A DNA stretch of 26,604 nucleotides from Acidobacteriaceae bacterium (GCA_003152795.1 PMBA01000283.1:373-26976), one strand, 5' to 3'; positions 1-9,113 are shown, counted from the first letter of the stretch. Translations and numbers: made by a program. Notes: a model not told the origin generated them from the letters alone.

Positions 1-87
1 TACAGCATCCCGTCGGAGACCGGCCTTCTCATCCCATCTGGTTACGACAGTTGGCCCCGAAATGAGATAATCCCGACGAGTAATGCT

Positions 88-606
88 ATGAAGCCGTCTT
101 CGTTGGGTGCGGAAGAAACTCAGCCAATAATCCCGACGCTCTCAAGAGCGAAAATACCTCGCAACCTGTCTTATCCCGCCGGAGCAGGAGCTATTTCCGA
201 AGTCCTGCTATCGGTTGCGCAATTTCAAGAACTGAAACTCATTTTCTACTCAAGCAAGGTCGACATCGGTGTACGAAGTGGCAGATACGAACACCGCAGC
301 TACGAGTTCCTACGTGTCGAATACCTGAATAATGCGAGACCGGGAGAAGAGTGGCCTGTTAAGAGCCTGTTCGCTCGGCCATCGCAAAGCCCATGGGAAG
401 TTGTCGTTCAGCCTGTACCTCGCGTCCTACGTCACAAGATTAATCAGTACATTGTGATGTTTGCGCTGCCAGAGGTTCGACGCTGGCTCACGGAACGGAC
501 TCAGCTATCGCGGCAAGGAAGCGAACTGCTTGCTTTTTTCTACGACGAAAAAGCGGAGGAATTTACGCCCCGTGCGCTAAACCGTCTCGAACCTCAGAGG
601 AAATGA
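88..606 (+). CDS. Hypothetical protein, 172 aa, function unknown
   Basis: I do not recognise a named family with confidence. The protein has no signal peptide or membrane segment, so it is probably cytoplasmic. It has a patterned alpha/beta composition: a YPAGAGAISEVL segment near residue 30, alternating beta-type stretches around FRVEY-like sequence in the middle, and a C-terminal part ending in LLAFFYDEKAEEF. That regular pattern, rather than random composition, argues for a real gene. ATG at 88 is the first in-frame start visible; the upstream sequence (GACGAG) is a poor ribosome-binding site, so the true start could lie a little downstream, before the PRNLSYPAG segment. It is separated from the sugar locus by about 900 bp of decayed sequence and points away from it, so it is probably unrelated. 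Confidence 0.6.
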   Translation: MKPSSLGAEETQPIIPTLSRAKIPRNLSYPAGAGAISEVLLSVAQFQELKLIFYSSKVDIGVRSGRYEHRSYEFLRVEYLNNARPGEEWPVKSLFARPSQSPWEVVVQPVPRVLRHKINQYIVMFALPEVRRWLTERTQLSRQGSELLAFFYDEKAEEFTPRALNRLEPQRK

Positions 607-971
607 GCTTCAGTCTCGGGGCCTTTTAGTCGATGGTTGTTGAAATATCGCCGATTACACTCATCGACCGAGTTGAATGGCTTGCCCAAAAACCCTTGTC
701 ATTGGCATTTTCCCAACCACTTGATTCTTAAAGGATCGAAACCAGCGCCTGGGAGTGGCTCAAAAACAGATATTTTTCATACGCCTTTGCCGTATTGATC
801 CGAAGCAAGGCCAGAGCGAGTTAAACGATTTCGCCAAAGGAGGTGGTCTCTTCCCAGTCTGATTGACTGGCAGAATGTGCTATTCGGCCGCCCGGTCCAT
901 GCCGACCGCTGCAGTGTCTGATCGAGGATTCTCGGCCCGACGTGATTTGCATCCGCGGCGCTGCATGCAGC

Positions 972-1268
972 CTAGTCTACAACCTCTTCAGCTAGGTTTC
1001 CTGGTTCCGGTATAACAGCCAAATCCCCTAATCTTGCCGACACCTGCCGCCGTTGCAAATCGAAGGTGAGCAAAAGTATATCGCCAGGCTCGCCGCCACG
1101 CCGTCGAAACAGTGGCCCGAGACCCCATGTGGCGCGGTCCGAAACAACCAATTGCCCAATCACCAGGCCATCCTCGGTCGAGCATGTCGCCCGCTCACTT
1201 GTTGGCGAAAACTGGCCGGAAGCTGAACAATGCCGTTTGACACAATGCTGAAGGTGGGAGCTTAATCG
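972..1268 (-). pseudogene. Possible coding remnant, unknown family
   Basis: The minus-strand frame ending at 972 contains a protein-like segment read from GTG at 1163: about 60 residues including WGLGPLFRRRGGEPGD and ILLLTFDLQRRQVSARLGD. The alternation of hydrophobic and polar residues resembles a small beta-rich domain more than random translation. The frame is open back to 1268, but the upstream part is of poor composition and no start with a ribosome-binding site is visible. It is out of frame with the transposase-like remnant just upstream. It could be the tail of a broken gene or chance. Confidence 0.25.
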
Positions 1269-1509
1269 CTACCCATGGTTCAGCATTCTCGGTCCATCCA
1301 TGCTCATAATATCCGGGCTCACGGCGAACAGACGCTCCGGCAAGATCGTCCGGTGAAAACGCCGCACCTCGAAGACCGTAAACACATGGACCGTATTTGG
1401 CTATAATCGCTAGTCTTCCGGCATTGTGCGGCCGCACCGTGTTGTAGTGATCCACGTAAATTTGAATCGAGTGGCGCGCAGCCCCCTGTCCGTGCCCAGA
1501 ACTGGATTA
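1195..1509 (-). pseudogene. Transposase (integrase-core) C-terminal remnant
   Basis: The minus-strand frame reads YVDHYNTVRPHN shortly after an upstream stop at 1507-1509. The YN-x-x-RPH pattern is the hallmark of the end of the rve/integrase catalytic core in IS3/IS481-type transposases. Nothing resembling the preceding DDE core or a helix-turn-helix is present, and the sequence after the motif is not recognisable, so this is a fragment and not a working gene. The frame has no proper ribosome-binding site. It marks a probable old insertion event at the edge of the sugar locus. The call rests on one short motif. Confidence 0.4.
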
Positions 1510-1522
1510 CTCCACGAAGTCC

Positions 1523-4500
1523 TTAATGCTCCGTGCCGGTGCCCATAACCCGCACCGTCACGATCTCGTGCGCTCGTACTTTGATCGGGAAGCTACTTGG
1601 TCCCGATAGAGGTATGGGCTCCTGATCCCGTTCCACGGCGTCCGTTCTAAACACTCTCGTTAGTTGCAGCAACGGTATTTGCACCGTCGCGGTTCGGGTT
1701 GATCCGCCGAGATCGAGGAGGCGCACGATAGTGCCGTTCCCATCCTCGGCTGGCTTCCAATCCTCCACTAGCAAATCCGCGTCCTCAATTTTAAGGAAAG
1801 CCCCCTGCTTACCATTGAGCGGACGAGGTCCATTCAGCGCCTTGTCCTGCGATGTAACTTCATCACTCTCGAACGGTGTCATCTCCGCCCAGCCCAGACG
1901 GCTTAGCTCGGCGGCGTTGGTTAACGGGGCGCTGGTGACAACATAGCGAAAGCGAAACGTCCCGCCCTGGCCTGCGCGATAGTTAGTGTCCCAGTAGTTA
2001 TTCATGACATAGGAGAATATGTTGGCGGGTCGCGGGCCGAATTCAGTCGGCCATGCGCCGCGGTTGATGTCGCCCAGGGTGACCAGAGGTACGTCGAGCG
2101 GCATCACCGTCGCCGATACATCTTCCTGCTGCACCGACACCCAGTGCTGTACGGAAAACCATTCATGCCCCGCACCGGGATACATATTGTTGGCCGGATC
2201 TACCACCCCTGTCTGAATCTCGTACTGAAACTGGGGCCGATCCATGGCAAAAGGAAATGCAAAATAAACCGCTTCCTTCGCGTCCACTTCTTCTTTCTCT
2301 ACATCCTCAACAAACTCGATTTTCTTTTCATGGTCAAACAACCGCACCTCGGAGACAACCTTGGGCGTGTTCGTGGCCGCGCTCTGCATACGCGCCACCC
2401 AACCTTCGGGCGTGCGCGTCACCGCCGCAGGATGAACCCCTTTCGCCGGGTGAATTTGTAACTGCGGTTGCGGATAGACCCGGCTATATTGCAACACACG
2501 GTTCGGCCCCTGATCTCCACCAGTCACATAAAGATATTGTCCGAAGCGATAAGGGCTCTGCTGGTTCACCAATTCGCGTTCTAACTGTTTATCGTAGATT
2601 CCGCGCACGGCACCGGTCGCAGGATCCAGTTGTACCCGGTAATACGGGCTTTCAATCTCCGCCGCTGCTCCGTTTTCGGCGGCAACGATCGGCTTGGTCG
2701 CAGGCCGCGACTGAAAGACTTTGTACCCGAACGCCGGAACATCCCGCGCCATAAAAGACACATGACGGACATCTTTGCCGTCGCGGATGATTTCCACCGG
2801 CACGGCATGTTCGGTGGTTACGTCGGCGATCTCATCGTCAGTGTCGAGATCGAGTTCTACTGGAGCGCTACGCGTCCAGTTCAAGGTATTGAAGACGATC
2901 ACGCTTTTGCGGCCAGCCGAAATCGAGTCCGCCAGACTCGCCATGCTGCTGCGCGCCACAAAATCCGCCAATTCCTGCGCCTTCGCAGCGTACGCATCTT
3001 TCACCGCCAGTTGCCTCACTGCTTCCATGCCCAACGGCTCGGAAATGCTGTTGTAAGAATCCCAGGTGTGCTCATCCATCAGCACCATGTTGTTCCACAT
3101 GGCGTCCAGATCCGCTTTGTCGGCTGCCAGACGCGGGTTCACCAGCGAGGCCACAGTGGCTAGCTTCTCCGCCGACAGACCGCGGCTTTCGTTCTGACGT
3201 TCCATCGCCGCGTAGAAAGCATCGGAGGCGATGCCATCCTCCCAGTAAGGTCCACCGTCTCCGCGGATGGTCGGGATCGCGTCACCAAACTGCTGCGCAA
3301 TGTTATTCAGGGCGTCGAAGAACCCGGAATACTGCAGTTTCGGATATGCATACACGCGGTTCCACTGCCCTACCAGTTCCGCCTGCTGCGGAAACAGGTC
3401 TGTGTTCTCCTCCTGCGTACCATAAAGAATCGCCGCATTCGCATGATAGTTGGCGTGCGAGTACATCTGCAGAAACAACGGCAGCGTATCGTGCCCCGCC
3501 GACAGCAACGGAGGCAAGCCAAACAACATCTCCATTTGCTCATAGTGACGCGAGTACCAGAACAGAACCTTTTGGCCGTCCGGTCCTTCCCACCACATCG
3601 GACTGCTTTCGTTGAGATGTCCTTGCAGAAGCACCGGTGCGCGATAGTTATTGCTGGCTGAGAGCAACGTGTGAATTCCCGCGGACGCAAGGATCGAGGC
3701 ATACGACCACGAGTACGACGGAACATCCGTGATGTTGGCGTAGTTGAATGGAGTACAGTGTTGCCGGCTGAAGTTCGCACTGGCATAGAGGGAACGGATG
3801 AGGGTCTCCGCTGTCGGAAACCCAGTCAGCAGGTTGGCATATTGGGCGGGAACAAATAGCTGCTGCTTCTGGATGGCAGCGATCACACGCTGTTGCTCGA
3901 TGGGTGTCCGCGCCTTCATGAATTCCGCCAGATCCCATTCTCCGTCGAGGCTAAAACGAAAGTCCGGATGCTGTGCGGTCATGTCCATGGCCTCGTCGAT
4001 CACCCGGCTTTGGATGGTTGCGACCTTCGCCTGGTAATCCGAGTAACCGACGTCGAGGTGGATATGTGGAACCAGGAATAACGTCCACTGCTTTTCTGGG
4101 TCGATGAATTGTTCGGAGTGCCGCCGTCGGCCATCGACGTTCCAGGTAAGCTGCACCCGCGTCTTCATCGGAAATTGAGGGACAGAAAATTCGAGTTTGC
4201 CTTCGCCAAAGTCCTGCGCGCCATGGAGGGCCTGATGATAGCGTTTGCCCGCGATCGTCAAATCGACACCACCCGACTCGAATCGTTTACTGCTGCGTAT
4301 CAAGACCTCCACGACTTCATTGAGTTGACCCTGCGCTTCTTGATAAAAGATCGTCGGCCGGATCTGCGCGCTGGAATCCTTGCTTTGCAGCCCCTTCGGA
4401 ACGCTTTTCAACTCGATCGCGTCATAGGTAAGGCTTGCCTGCGGAACAAATTTGTCGACTTCCTCGACTGCCTGCATCGCGATTGTGTTTTCGCCCCGGC

Positions 4501-5008
4501 GCAGGTACTCACCGGGAAAATCGAACACGACGTCCGCCTGCGATGACGCTGGATAAAAAGAGTCGCCCTGATCACCATTGCTATAGTCGAGCTGGGGTTG
4601 AAGATAAAAGACTCCATGTTTCCCGTTGATCTCGATCCGGAGGGCGGGCACGCTTGCGCTTTCGATCAAGAACGACACATGAAACCGGCAGGTCCCACTC
4701 ACAGCACGATCCAAGGAAAAGGTAATTCTGCGGGGCCCGGTTGGGGGGGGTGTTGCACCTGCCGCCACGGTTGTCATCGAGACGGCGGGCTGGGTTGCAT
4801 ACCAGTCTTTCGCCGGATCGCTCTTCCCTACTTGGAAGTTGACTGGTTGCTCTGGATCGCCGCCGGTAAATTCCGCGGAGGAGCGATCGAAGGCTCCGAT
4901 TCGGAATATCGTGTTCGAGTCTTCGCCTTCGGCCAAAGCACCGGCCGCGCGGCACAACATCCACAAGAACAACATTAACCGGAAGATAAGAACGTTTTGC
5001 CGTTTCAT
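1523..5008 (-). CDS. GH38-like exported alpha-mannosidase with N-terminal jelly-roll domain
   Basis: 1161 aa. Residues 1-27 form a Sec signal peptide (hydrophobic core, then ALA before EGED). Residues about 33-200 resemble domain III of family 4 polysaccharide lyases: FRIGAFDRSSAEF, then a jelly-roll carbohydrate-binding type segment around RIEINGK and RRGENTI. A GH38-like catalytic region starts near residue 310. HIHLDVGYSD at 315-324 corresponds to the GH38 HxHxD metal site, and ITDVPSYSW around D428 corresponds to the nucleophile segment. The C-terminal half resembles the beta-rich mannosidase region. The active-site segments are divergent (GY in place of GW), so alpha-mannosidase activity is likely but the substrate may differ. 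The ATG has a strong GGAGGG ribosome-binding site about 7 nt upstream. It lies 51 bp after the GH42-like gene, so the two are probably co-transcribed. The product is expected in the periplasm. Confidence 0.8.
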   Translation of the reverse strand: MKRQNVLIFRLMLFLWMLCRAAGALAEGEDSNTIFRIGAFDRSSAEFTGGDPEQPVNFQVGKSDPAKDWYATQPAVSMTTVAAGATPPPTGPRRITFSLDRAVSGTCRFHVSFLIESASVPALRIEINGKHGVFYLQPQLDYSNGDQGDSFYPASSQADVVFDFPGEYLRRGENTIAMQAVEEVDKFVPQASLTYDAIELKSVPKGLQSKDSSAQIRPTIFYQEAQGQLNEVVEVLIRSSKRFESGGVDLTIAGKRYHQALHGAQDFGEGKLEFSVPQFPMKTRVQLTWNVDGRRRHSEQFIDPEKQWTLFLVPHIHLDVGYSDYQAKVATIQSRVIDEAMDMTAQHPDFRFSLDGEWDLAEFMKARTPIEQQRVIAAIQKQQLFVPAQYANLLTGFPTAETLIRSLYASANFSRQHCTPFNYANITDVPSYSWSYASILASAGIHTLLSASNNYRAPVLLQGHLNESSPMWWEGPDGQKVLFWYSRHYEQMEMLFGLPPLLSAGHDTLPLFLQMYSHANYHANAAILYGTQEENTDLFPQQAELVGQWNRVYAYPKLQYSGFFDALNNIAQQFGDAIPTIRGDGGPYWEDGIASDAFYAAMERQNESRGLSAEKLATVASLVNPRLAADKADLDAMWNNMVLMDEHTWDSYNSISEPLGMEAVRQLAVKDAYAAKAQELADFVARSSMASLADSISAGRKSVIVFNTLNWTRSAPVELDLDTDDEIADVTTEHAVPVEIIRDGKDVRHVSFMARDVPAFGYKVFQSRPATKPIVAAENGAAAEIESPYYRVQLDPATGAVRGIYDKQLERELVNQQSPYRFGQYLYVTGGDQGPNRVLQYSRVYPQPQLQIHPAKGVHPAAVTRTPEGWVARMQSAATNTPKVVSEVRLFDHEKKIEFVEDVEKEEVDAKEAVYFAFPFAMDRPQFQYEIQTGVVDPANNMYPGAGHEWFSVQHWVSVQQEDVSATVMPLDVPLVTLGDINRGAWPTEFGPRPANIFSYVMNNYWDTNYRAGQGGTFRFRYVVTSAPLTNAAELSRLGWAEMTPFESDEVTSQDKALNGPRPLNGKQGAFLKIEDADLLVEDWKPAEDGNGTIVRLLDLGGSTRTATVQIPLLQLTRVFRTDAVERDQEPIPLSGPSSFPIKVRAHEIVTVRVMGTGTEH

Positions 5009-5059
5009 GAGTCCCTCCGCATCCGAGAGTCGTCGATCTCGTCGTCCCTAGACCAACGG

Positions 5060-7294
5060 TCAAGGCATTCCCTTGTGAAAGTGGATCGCGATACGAAGCG
5101 GATTGCCCGAGTTTACGAAGCGAACAAGCAAAGTATCTCCCTCCATTTCAAACTCACCGTGTCCCAGAGGTTTTTCCCCCACGAACACGCTGACTGGTAG
5201 GCGCGAGGTACGTACACGGAGGACAGCTTTGCTATGCGCAATTCCGTCGGTCATGAAACTGAAGACATCAGCGGTCGCCTTTTCCTCGCTAATCCTGCAG
5301 GCAGCCGCAACCACAATCGGTGTGGGGTTGACCGAGATGGCATCCAAGTCAAGCAATAACAACCGCGAGCCCGGAGATACCCTGATACTCGTACTGATTG
5401 GCAAGCGCGCATCGAACAGATTGACATAGCGGCCATGCAAGACAACAGGAGTCGCGTTCGGAAGCGACTCATCCAGTCCGGCCGCAACCATATAGGGACC
5501 TCGTCGCAACACAAGGGCATTGGCTTCGTGCCAGGCTAACTTGATCGCGAACGCTGCCTGGCGGATGAGACGCCGGATCTGTTCTGCGCCATCCTTCCGG
5601 TATGTCAACGTCGCAGGCGACAGCCGAGCCGAAACTACGACTCCATTGCCTATCCTGTACAGTCCCGTCGCGTCTCTCGGAAGGCCCAGCAGGTCGAACA
5701 GATGTTCACGTGGAGTGCGATAAGAATAAGGCGCTGTATTCCACCACTCGCGGACAAAGTTGTAAGGATCTCGATCATTGTCGACCATGACCAAGCCCCC
5801 GCCATTATGTACCCATCGCGCTAAGGCATCATGAAACTCGGGCGGCGGTTTCTGACCTTCATATGTCAGCAACAGTAATTTGTATCGGCTTAGGTATCCG
5901 GCGCTGGCTGCACTTTCGATCTGCACTGGCTGGACCGGTATGCCACGCTTGAGCAAAGGCATTGCCAAGCCATAGAACGATCCCAGATTCGGGTCTGAAG
6001 GCCCAGGATCGGCACGTTCGAACATCATGGTGTCCGACACCAACACCCCAACCCCGTCTGTTCCCGAATATTCCCACCGGACATTCGTCTGCTTCATGTC
6101 GCCGAGCGCACTGATGACAGTCTGTAGCTCTGTTTCGTAGGCTGCCGGTATCGCGACTTTTTCCACGCTTCGCTTGGTCGTGGTCTTCACCGTCGCTACG
6201 GACTTCATGAGATACTTTCCGTTGAAAATGCGGTCCGGCCACGGCATGATTTCGTAACGGGATACCTCAGGGTGTAATAGAGAAGCCGTTAGCGTACTCT
6301 CCCAGTGGGCCCGGTAGTCCGTCCAATCATGCTTCGGATCGTCCTCCACCGGGTCGTTCAGATACCACAAAGGGAGCCCCGTACCATTCACAAGGCCACT
6401 CATGGCTCCGTACTCAAGGAATGCAGCTTCAAAAGTACGCTCTTTGCGGCGCCCTCCGTAGTAAGTCGGCGTGCGAGCTGTGCCGGTCCACACCTGCGCG
6501 ACGTAGCCGTCAGCCCCTGCATTGATCAAAGACGATTCTGGACTTATAACGCCCCAATGCGCATAGTTAATAAGAGAATGGGTCGCGACATAGCACGGGA
6601 TCGGTCGCCTGCGCTCGTTACTATATTGCCGGACAGAATCGCAGACCTGGATCAGCGTTCTGCGATAAAGATAATATTTCAGTTTGGAGGCGCGGTACTG
6701 TGCATCGGGAGATGAATCTGGCTCCTGCCAATCCTCTCCATAATAGGCTTTCCACTGCCGTTTAAAGCCCTCCGACCATCCAGTGTCCGCATAGTACTCC
6801 GGCTCTTCCAGATAGATGGCTTCCGCGCCGGCGTCCAATGCCTTCCGGATGCCAACGGACAGATAGTGCCCGTATGCTTCGCTCGGTGACATATAAGGAG
6901 TAATGCGGGGCATGTCGCCGTGAAGAGACAGGCTGCCATCTTTGTATTTCTGCGCCTCGTCCCAATGCTTCTTGCCATCGAAAATACCATCGAGATAGTC
7001 CTGGTAGGCACCCCAAGCCACACCGGTCATTACCTGCACTTTATAGCCGTGCTGGCGCCATGTTTCAAGGTTTGCCGGAAGGCCGGGATCGATTCCATAC
7101 ACCATGGCAACGTCCGCGTTGAGGTTGATCCGCGGAGACCACGCCGCCGAGGTCTGAAAGCTCAAGCGCTCATCGTTGCGTCTCGAGTTGCCGTCCTTGT
7201 CGGCAGCGACGTCCTGCGCCGCCAGCAGGCATGCGGATAACAGGAGGGTTGCCGCCAGGGCGAGCGCAATCACGGTTTTCTTCATGCGAGCCAT
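5060..7294 (-). CDS. Exported GH42-like protein, family unassigned
   Basis: 744 aa. The N-terminus is an export signal with a possible lipobox (LSAC at residues 19-22), so it may be a lipoprotein; cleavage by signal peptidase I near AAQ is the alternative. Residues about 50-390 look like a TIM-barrel glycosidase, with YLEEPEYY at 161-168 a candidate catalytic-acid strand and FKRQWKAYYGEDW following. Residues about 412-540 resemble the glutamine-amidotransferase-like trimerisation domain of GH42 beta-galactosidases (KLLLLTYEGQKPP, WVHNGGGLVMVDND, then a REWWN segment). The C-terminus looks beta-rich. This three-part plan matches GH42 and relatives such as GH164, but I cannot assign a family or substrate. 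ATG at 7294 or at 7285 could be the start; neither has a clear ribosome-binding site. It sits between the PqaA-like gene (126 bp to that gene's stop) and the GH38-like gene (51 bp). Confidence 0.65.
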   Translation of the reverse strand: MARMKKTVIALALAATLLLSACLLAAQDVAADKDGNSRRNDERLSFQTSAAWSPRINLNADVAMVYGIDPGLPANLETWRQHGYKVQVMTGVAWGAYQDYLDGIFDGKKHWDEAQKYKDGSLSLHGDMPRITPYMSPSEAYGHYLSVGIRKALDAGAEAIYLEEPEYYADTGWSEGFKRQWKAYYGEDWQEPDSSPDAQYRASKLKYYLYRRTLIQVCDSVRQYSNERRRPIPCYVATHSLINYAHWGVISPESSLINAGADGYVAQVWTGTARTPTYYGGRRKERTFEAAFLEYGAMSGLVNGTGLPLWYLNDPVEDDPKHDWTDYRAHWESTLTASLLHPEVSRYEIMPWPDRIFNGKYLMKSVATVKTTTKRSVEKVAIPAAYETELQTVISALGDMKQTNVRWEYSGTDGVGVLVSDTMMFERADPGPSDPNLGSFYGLAMPLLKRGIPVQPVQIESAASAGYLSRYKLLLLTYEGQKPPPEFHDALARWVHNGGGLVMVDNDRDPYNFVREWWNTAPYSYRTPREHLFDLLGLPRDATGLYRIGNGVVVSARLSPATLTYRKDGAEQIRRLIRQAAFAIKLAWHEANALVLRRGPYMVAAGLDESLPNATPVVLHGRYVNLFDARLPISTSIRVSPGSRLLLLDLDAISVNPTPIVVAAACRISEEKATADVFSFMTDGIAHSKAVLRVRTSRLPVSVFVGEKPLGHGEFEMEGDTLLVRFVNSGNPLRIAIHFHKGMP

Positions 7295-7420
7295 TCAAAA
7301 GTCAATCTGCGACACCCGAACAAATCGATGACAGCTTCCCTCTACAAAGTGCTAGCATCCAACCAAACCCCATGCACCCAGTTATGCGTGGAACGACTGC
7401 GCCTGCCTCTCCTGATCAAT

Positions 7421-8917
7421 CTATTTAGCAGGCTTGGGGTCTTCTCCAAGTTTCGTTGTGCCTGGTACCGGCGCGGGAAAGGGTTCAACGTCCGGCAGGA
7501 TCCGAACAGCAGTCGTGAAGTGAAACGGATATTTCGTCTTCGCGCCGGGGTAAATCAATTCAACAAAGAATGCGGTCCATCCTTTCGGGGGTTCTGGGGC
7601 GCGTGCCACATACACACCAGGTTGCGTAGGACGAAGCACGCTACTCTTGTAAAGCGGTCCTACCCATTCCACGCGAAAATCCCGACTGTTTGCGTTTGTA
7701 GCTTGCCACAACTTCACAGCAATCGGCTTATCGGTTGTGGTCACGCGGATGTCGCCGTTATCCTCGAATTTCCATCCGAATTGCGGGCGTTTGAAATGAT
7801 CGATGATTGACAGATAGAATGCAGTAACATTTTCGTCGACATCCGTACCATCCAGCGAGTGGTCGGCGTTGGGCATATACCGGAGATACTTCTCGCCTGG
7901 AAGCTTGTCGAAGTAGAACTTCGATGCATCCGGCACAAAGAAAGGGTCCCCAGCGGCGTTGACGATCAGCTTGGGCATCTTATAGCGATCGCGATAAGAA
8001 TACGGGTCGACCACAGACAACAACTTACTAAAAGCGGGGCTATTGAGTTCGTCCATCAATCCAAGATTGTAGTAATCCGTCACCGCCGGGGACCAAAATC
8101 CATACGACCGGTAGTGGTGGTTGAATGAGGGAATAACATTCAGGACATCGATCACCATCGGGATGATCGCCACAACCCGTGGATCGACAGCGGCTGTAGT
8201 CCATGTGGTCCAGCCACGCTTGGAAGCGCCAGCGACGACAAACTGGTCGACCGCCAGGTTCCCACCTTTCGCCGTTGCCATGAAAGACTTCACGCTATCC
8301 ATTGCCCGGACCGCTGCCTTCGTCATCGGCAGGCGCGCCAGCCAGGTGGCGTCTCCGGTTTCAAGATATTTCCTCCAGGTGAAGGCAATGATTTCATCTT
8401 CCCCTCGGGGGCCATGCGCATCGTTGCTAAAAGTAAGTGGCTGGTTGGGAACATCAAACACCGCGGAAACCACAGTGTGCGACGTGGTCGCGAGTGATGC
8501 GAGCATTGGGTCAACGGCTGGGTCCGGGTGGTGGCCATCGTTGGAATATCCGGTGATGAGCAGCATTCCTGTCGTGCTCTTGACCTTTGTGGGCCTGTAG
8601 ATCGTAATCCAGTGTTGCCATAGTGTCCGATCTACCTCACTGGCGCTACGCCATTTCTGGGATGTCATCTGCAACAGATACAGGGTGTATCCATGATGTT
8701 TTGTCTGCTGGATCAGTTCATAGTGGTAGTTATTATCTGGAGCGTGAACGTAGGCGTCGAGAGCAGTGGGGTCGTCGGCTGCCGATAAGGATGACGCGGC
8801 AAGCAGAAAGACGACAACTGAAAACAATCTGAACGCAACATCGCACGACCAAGCCGCGATCGAGCTACGAGTCGCAGTATCGGACTTCGGCGCTTTTTGC
8901 TTTCCAGAGCGGTCCAT
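7421..8917 (-). CDS. PhoPQ-activated pathogenicity-related (PqaA) family alpha/beta-hydrolase
   Basis: 498 aa from the chosen ATG. The family is named for Salmonella PqaA, but its members are alpha/beta-hydrolase proteins widespread in environmental bacteria with mostly unknown substrates. A hydrophobic signal ending near SLSAADD (about residue 45) indicates export. The nucleophile elbow is GASKRGW with Ser232 (start numbering here); the acid is Asp324 in AAGDPFF and the base His353 in NADHSLDG, so the triad is complete. An in-frame GTG at 8935 would add six residues, but ATG at 8917 has GGAG (plus-strand 8923-8926) 5 nt upstream and is preferred. In this setting it may remove ester decorations from a glycan; that role is inferred only from position. 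Confidence 0.8.
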   Translation of the reverse strand: MDRSGKQKAPKSDTATRSSIAAWSCDVAFRLFSVVVFLLAASSLSAADDPTALDAYVHAPDNNYHYELIQQTKHHGYTLYLLQMTSQKWRSASEVDRTLWQHWITIYRPTKVKSTTGMLLITGYSNDGHHPDPAVDPMLASLATTSHTVVSAVFDVPNQPLTFSNDAHGPRGEDEIIAFTWRKYLETGDATWLARLPMTKAAVRAMDSVKSFMATAKGGNLAVDQFVVAGASKRGWTTWTTAAVDPRVVAIIPMVIDVLNVIPSFNHHYRSYGFWSPAVTDYYNLGLMDELNSPAFSKLLSVVDPYSYRDRYKMPKLIVNAAGDPFFVPDASKFYFDKLPGEKYLRYMPNADHSLDGTDVDENVTAFYLSIIDHFKRPQFGWKFEDNGDIRVTTTDKPIAVKLWQATNANSRDFRVEWVGPLYKSSVLRPTQPGVYVARAPEPPKGWTAFFVELIYPGAKTKYPFHFTTAVRILPDVEPFPAPVPGTTKLGEDPKPAK

Positions 8918-9113
8918 TACGTCTCCGTTGTTCACAAATTTCCCAGTTGATAAAAAGCAGATTGCGATCGGTGGATTCTAAGTCTAATTCGGGCGATGCG
9001 GCCGACAACCCCTGCAGATCGAGGCGCACCGGCGCAAGCCTGAGCAGCGACGGTACAGGAACGCCGCTCGAAGCGGCATCATTAACCGGGAGCAGGCCAC
9101 AGCGTTACGGGAA

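Larger units (their letters stand above)
607..1522. other. Gene-poor, apparently decayed intergenic stretch
   Basis: No complete gene is supported here. Short overlapping open frames occur on both strands. Two minus-strand segments look like protein remnants and are listed separately (1195-1509 and 972-1268). A 6-bp inverted repeat, CCAGTC/GACTGG with a 5-nt loop, lies at 854-870, but no T-run follows it, so it is not called as a terminator. The stretch separates the hypothetical gene from the end of the glycosidase gene cluster and reads as a former insertion or gene graveyard. Confidence 0.45.

Noticed and set aside
4987..5000. AACGTT at the 5' end of the GH38-like gene as a fifth operator
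   Set aside because: It lacks the TCG flank shared by the other sites and lies inside the signal-peptide coding sequence.
9063..9077. GCCGCT-CGA-AGCGGC hairpin as a terminator
   Set aside because: The stem is only 6 bp and no T-run follows on either strand.
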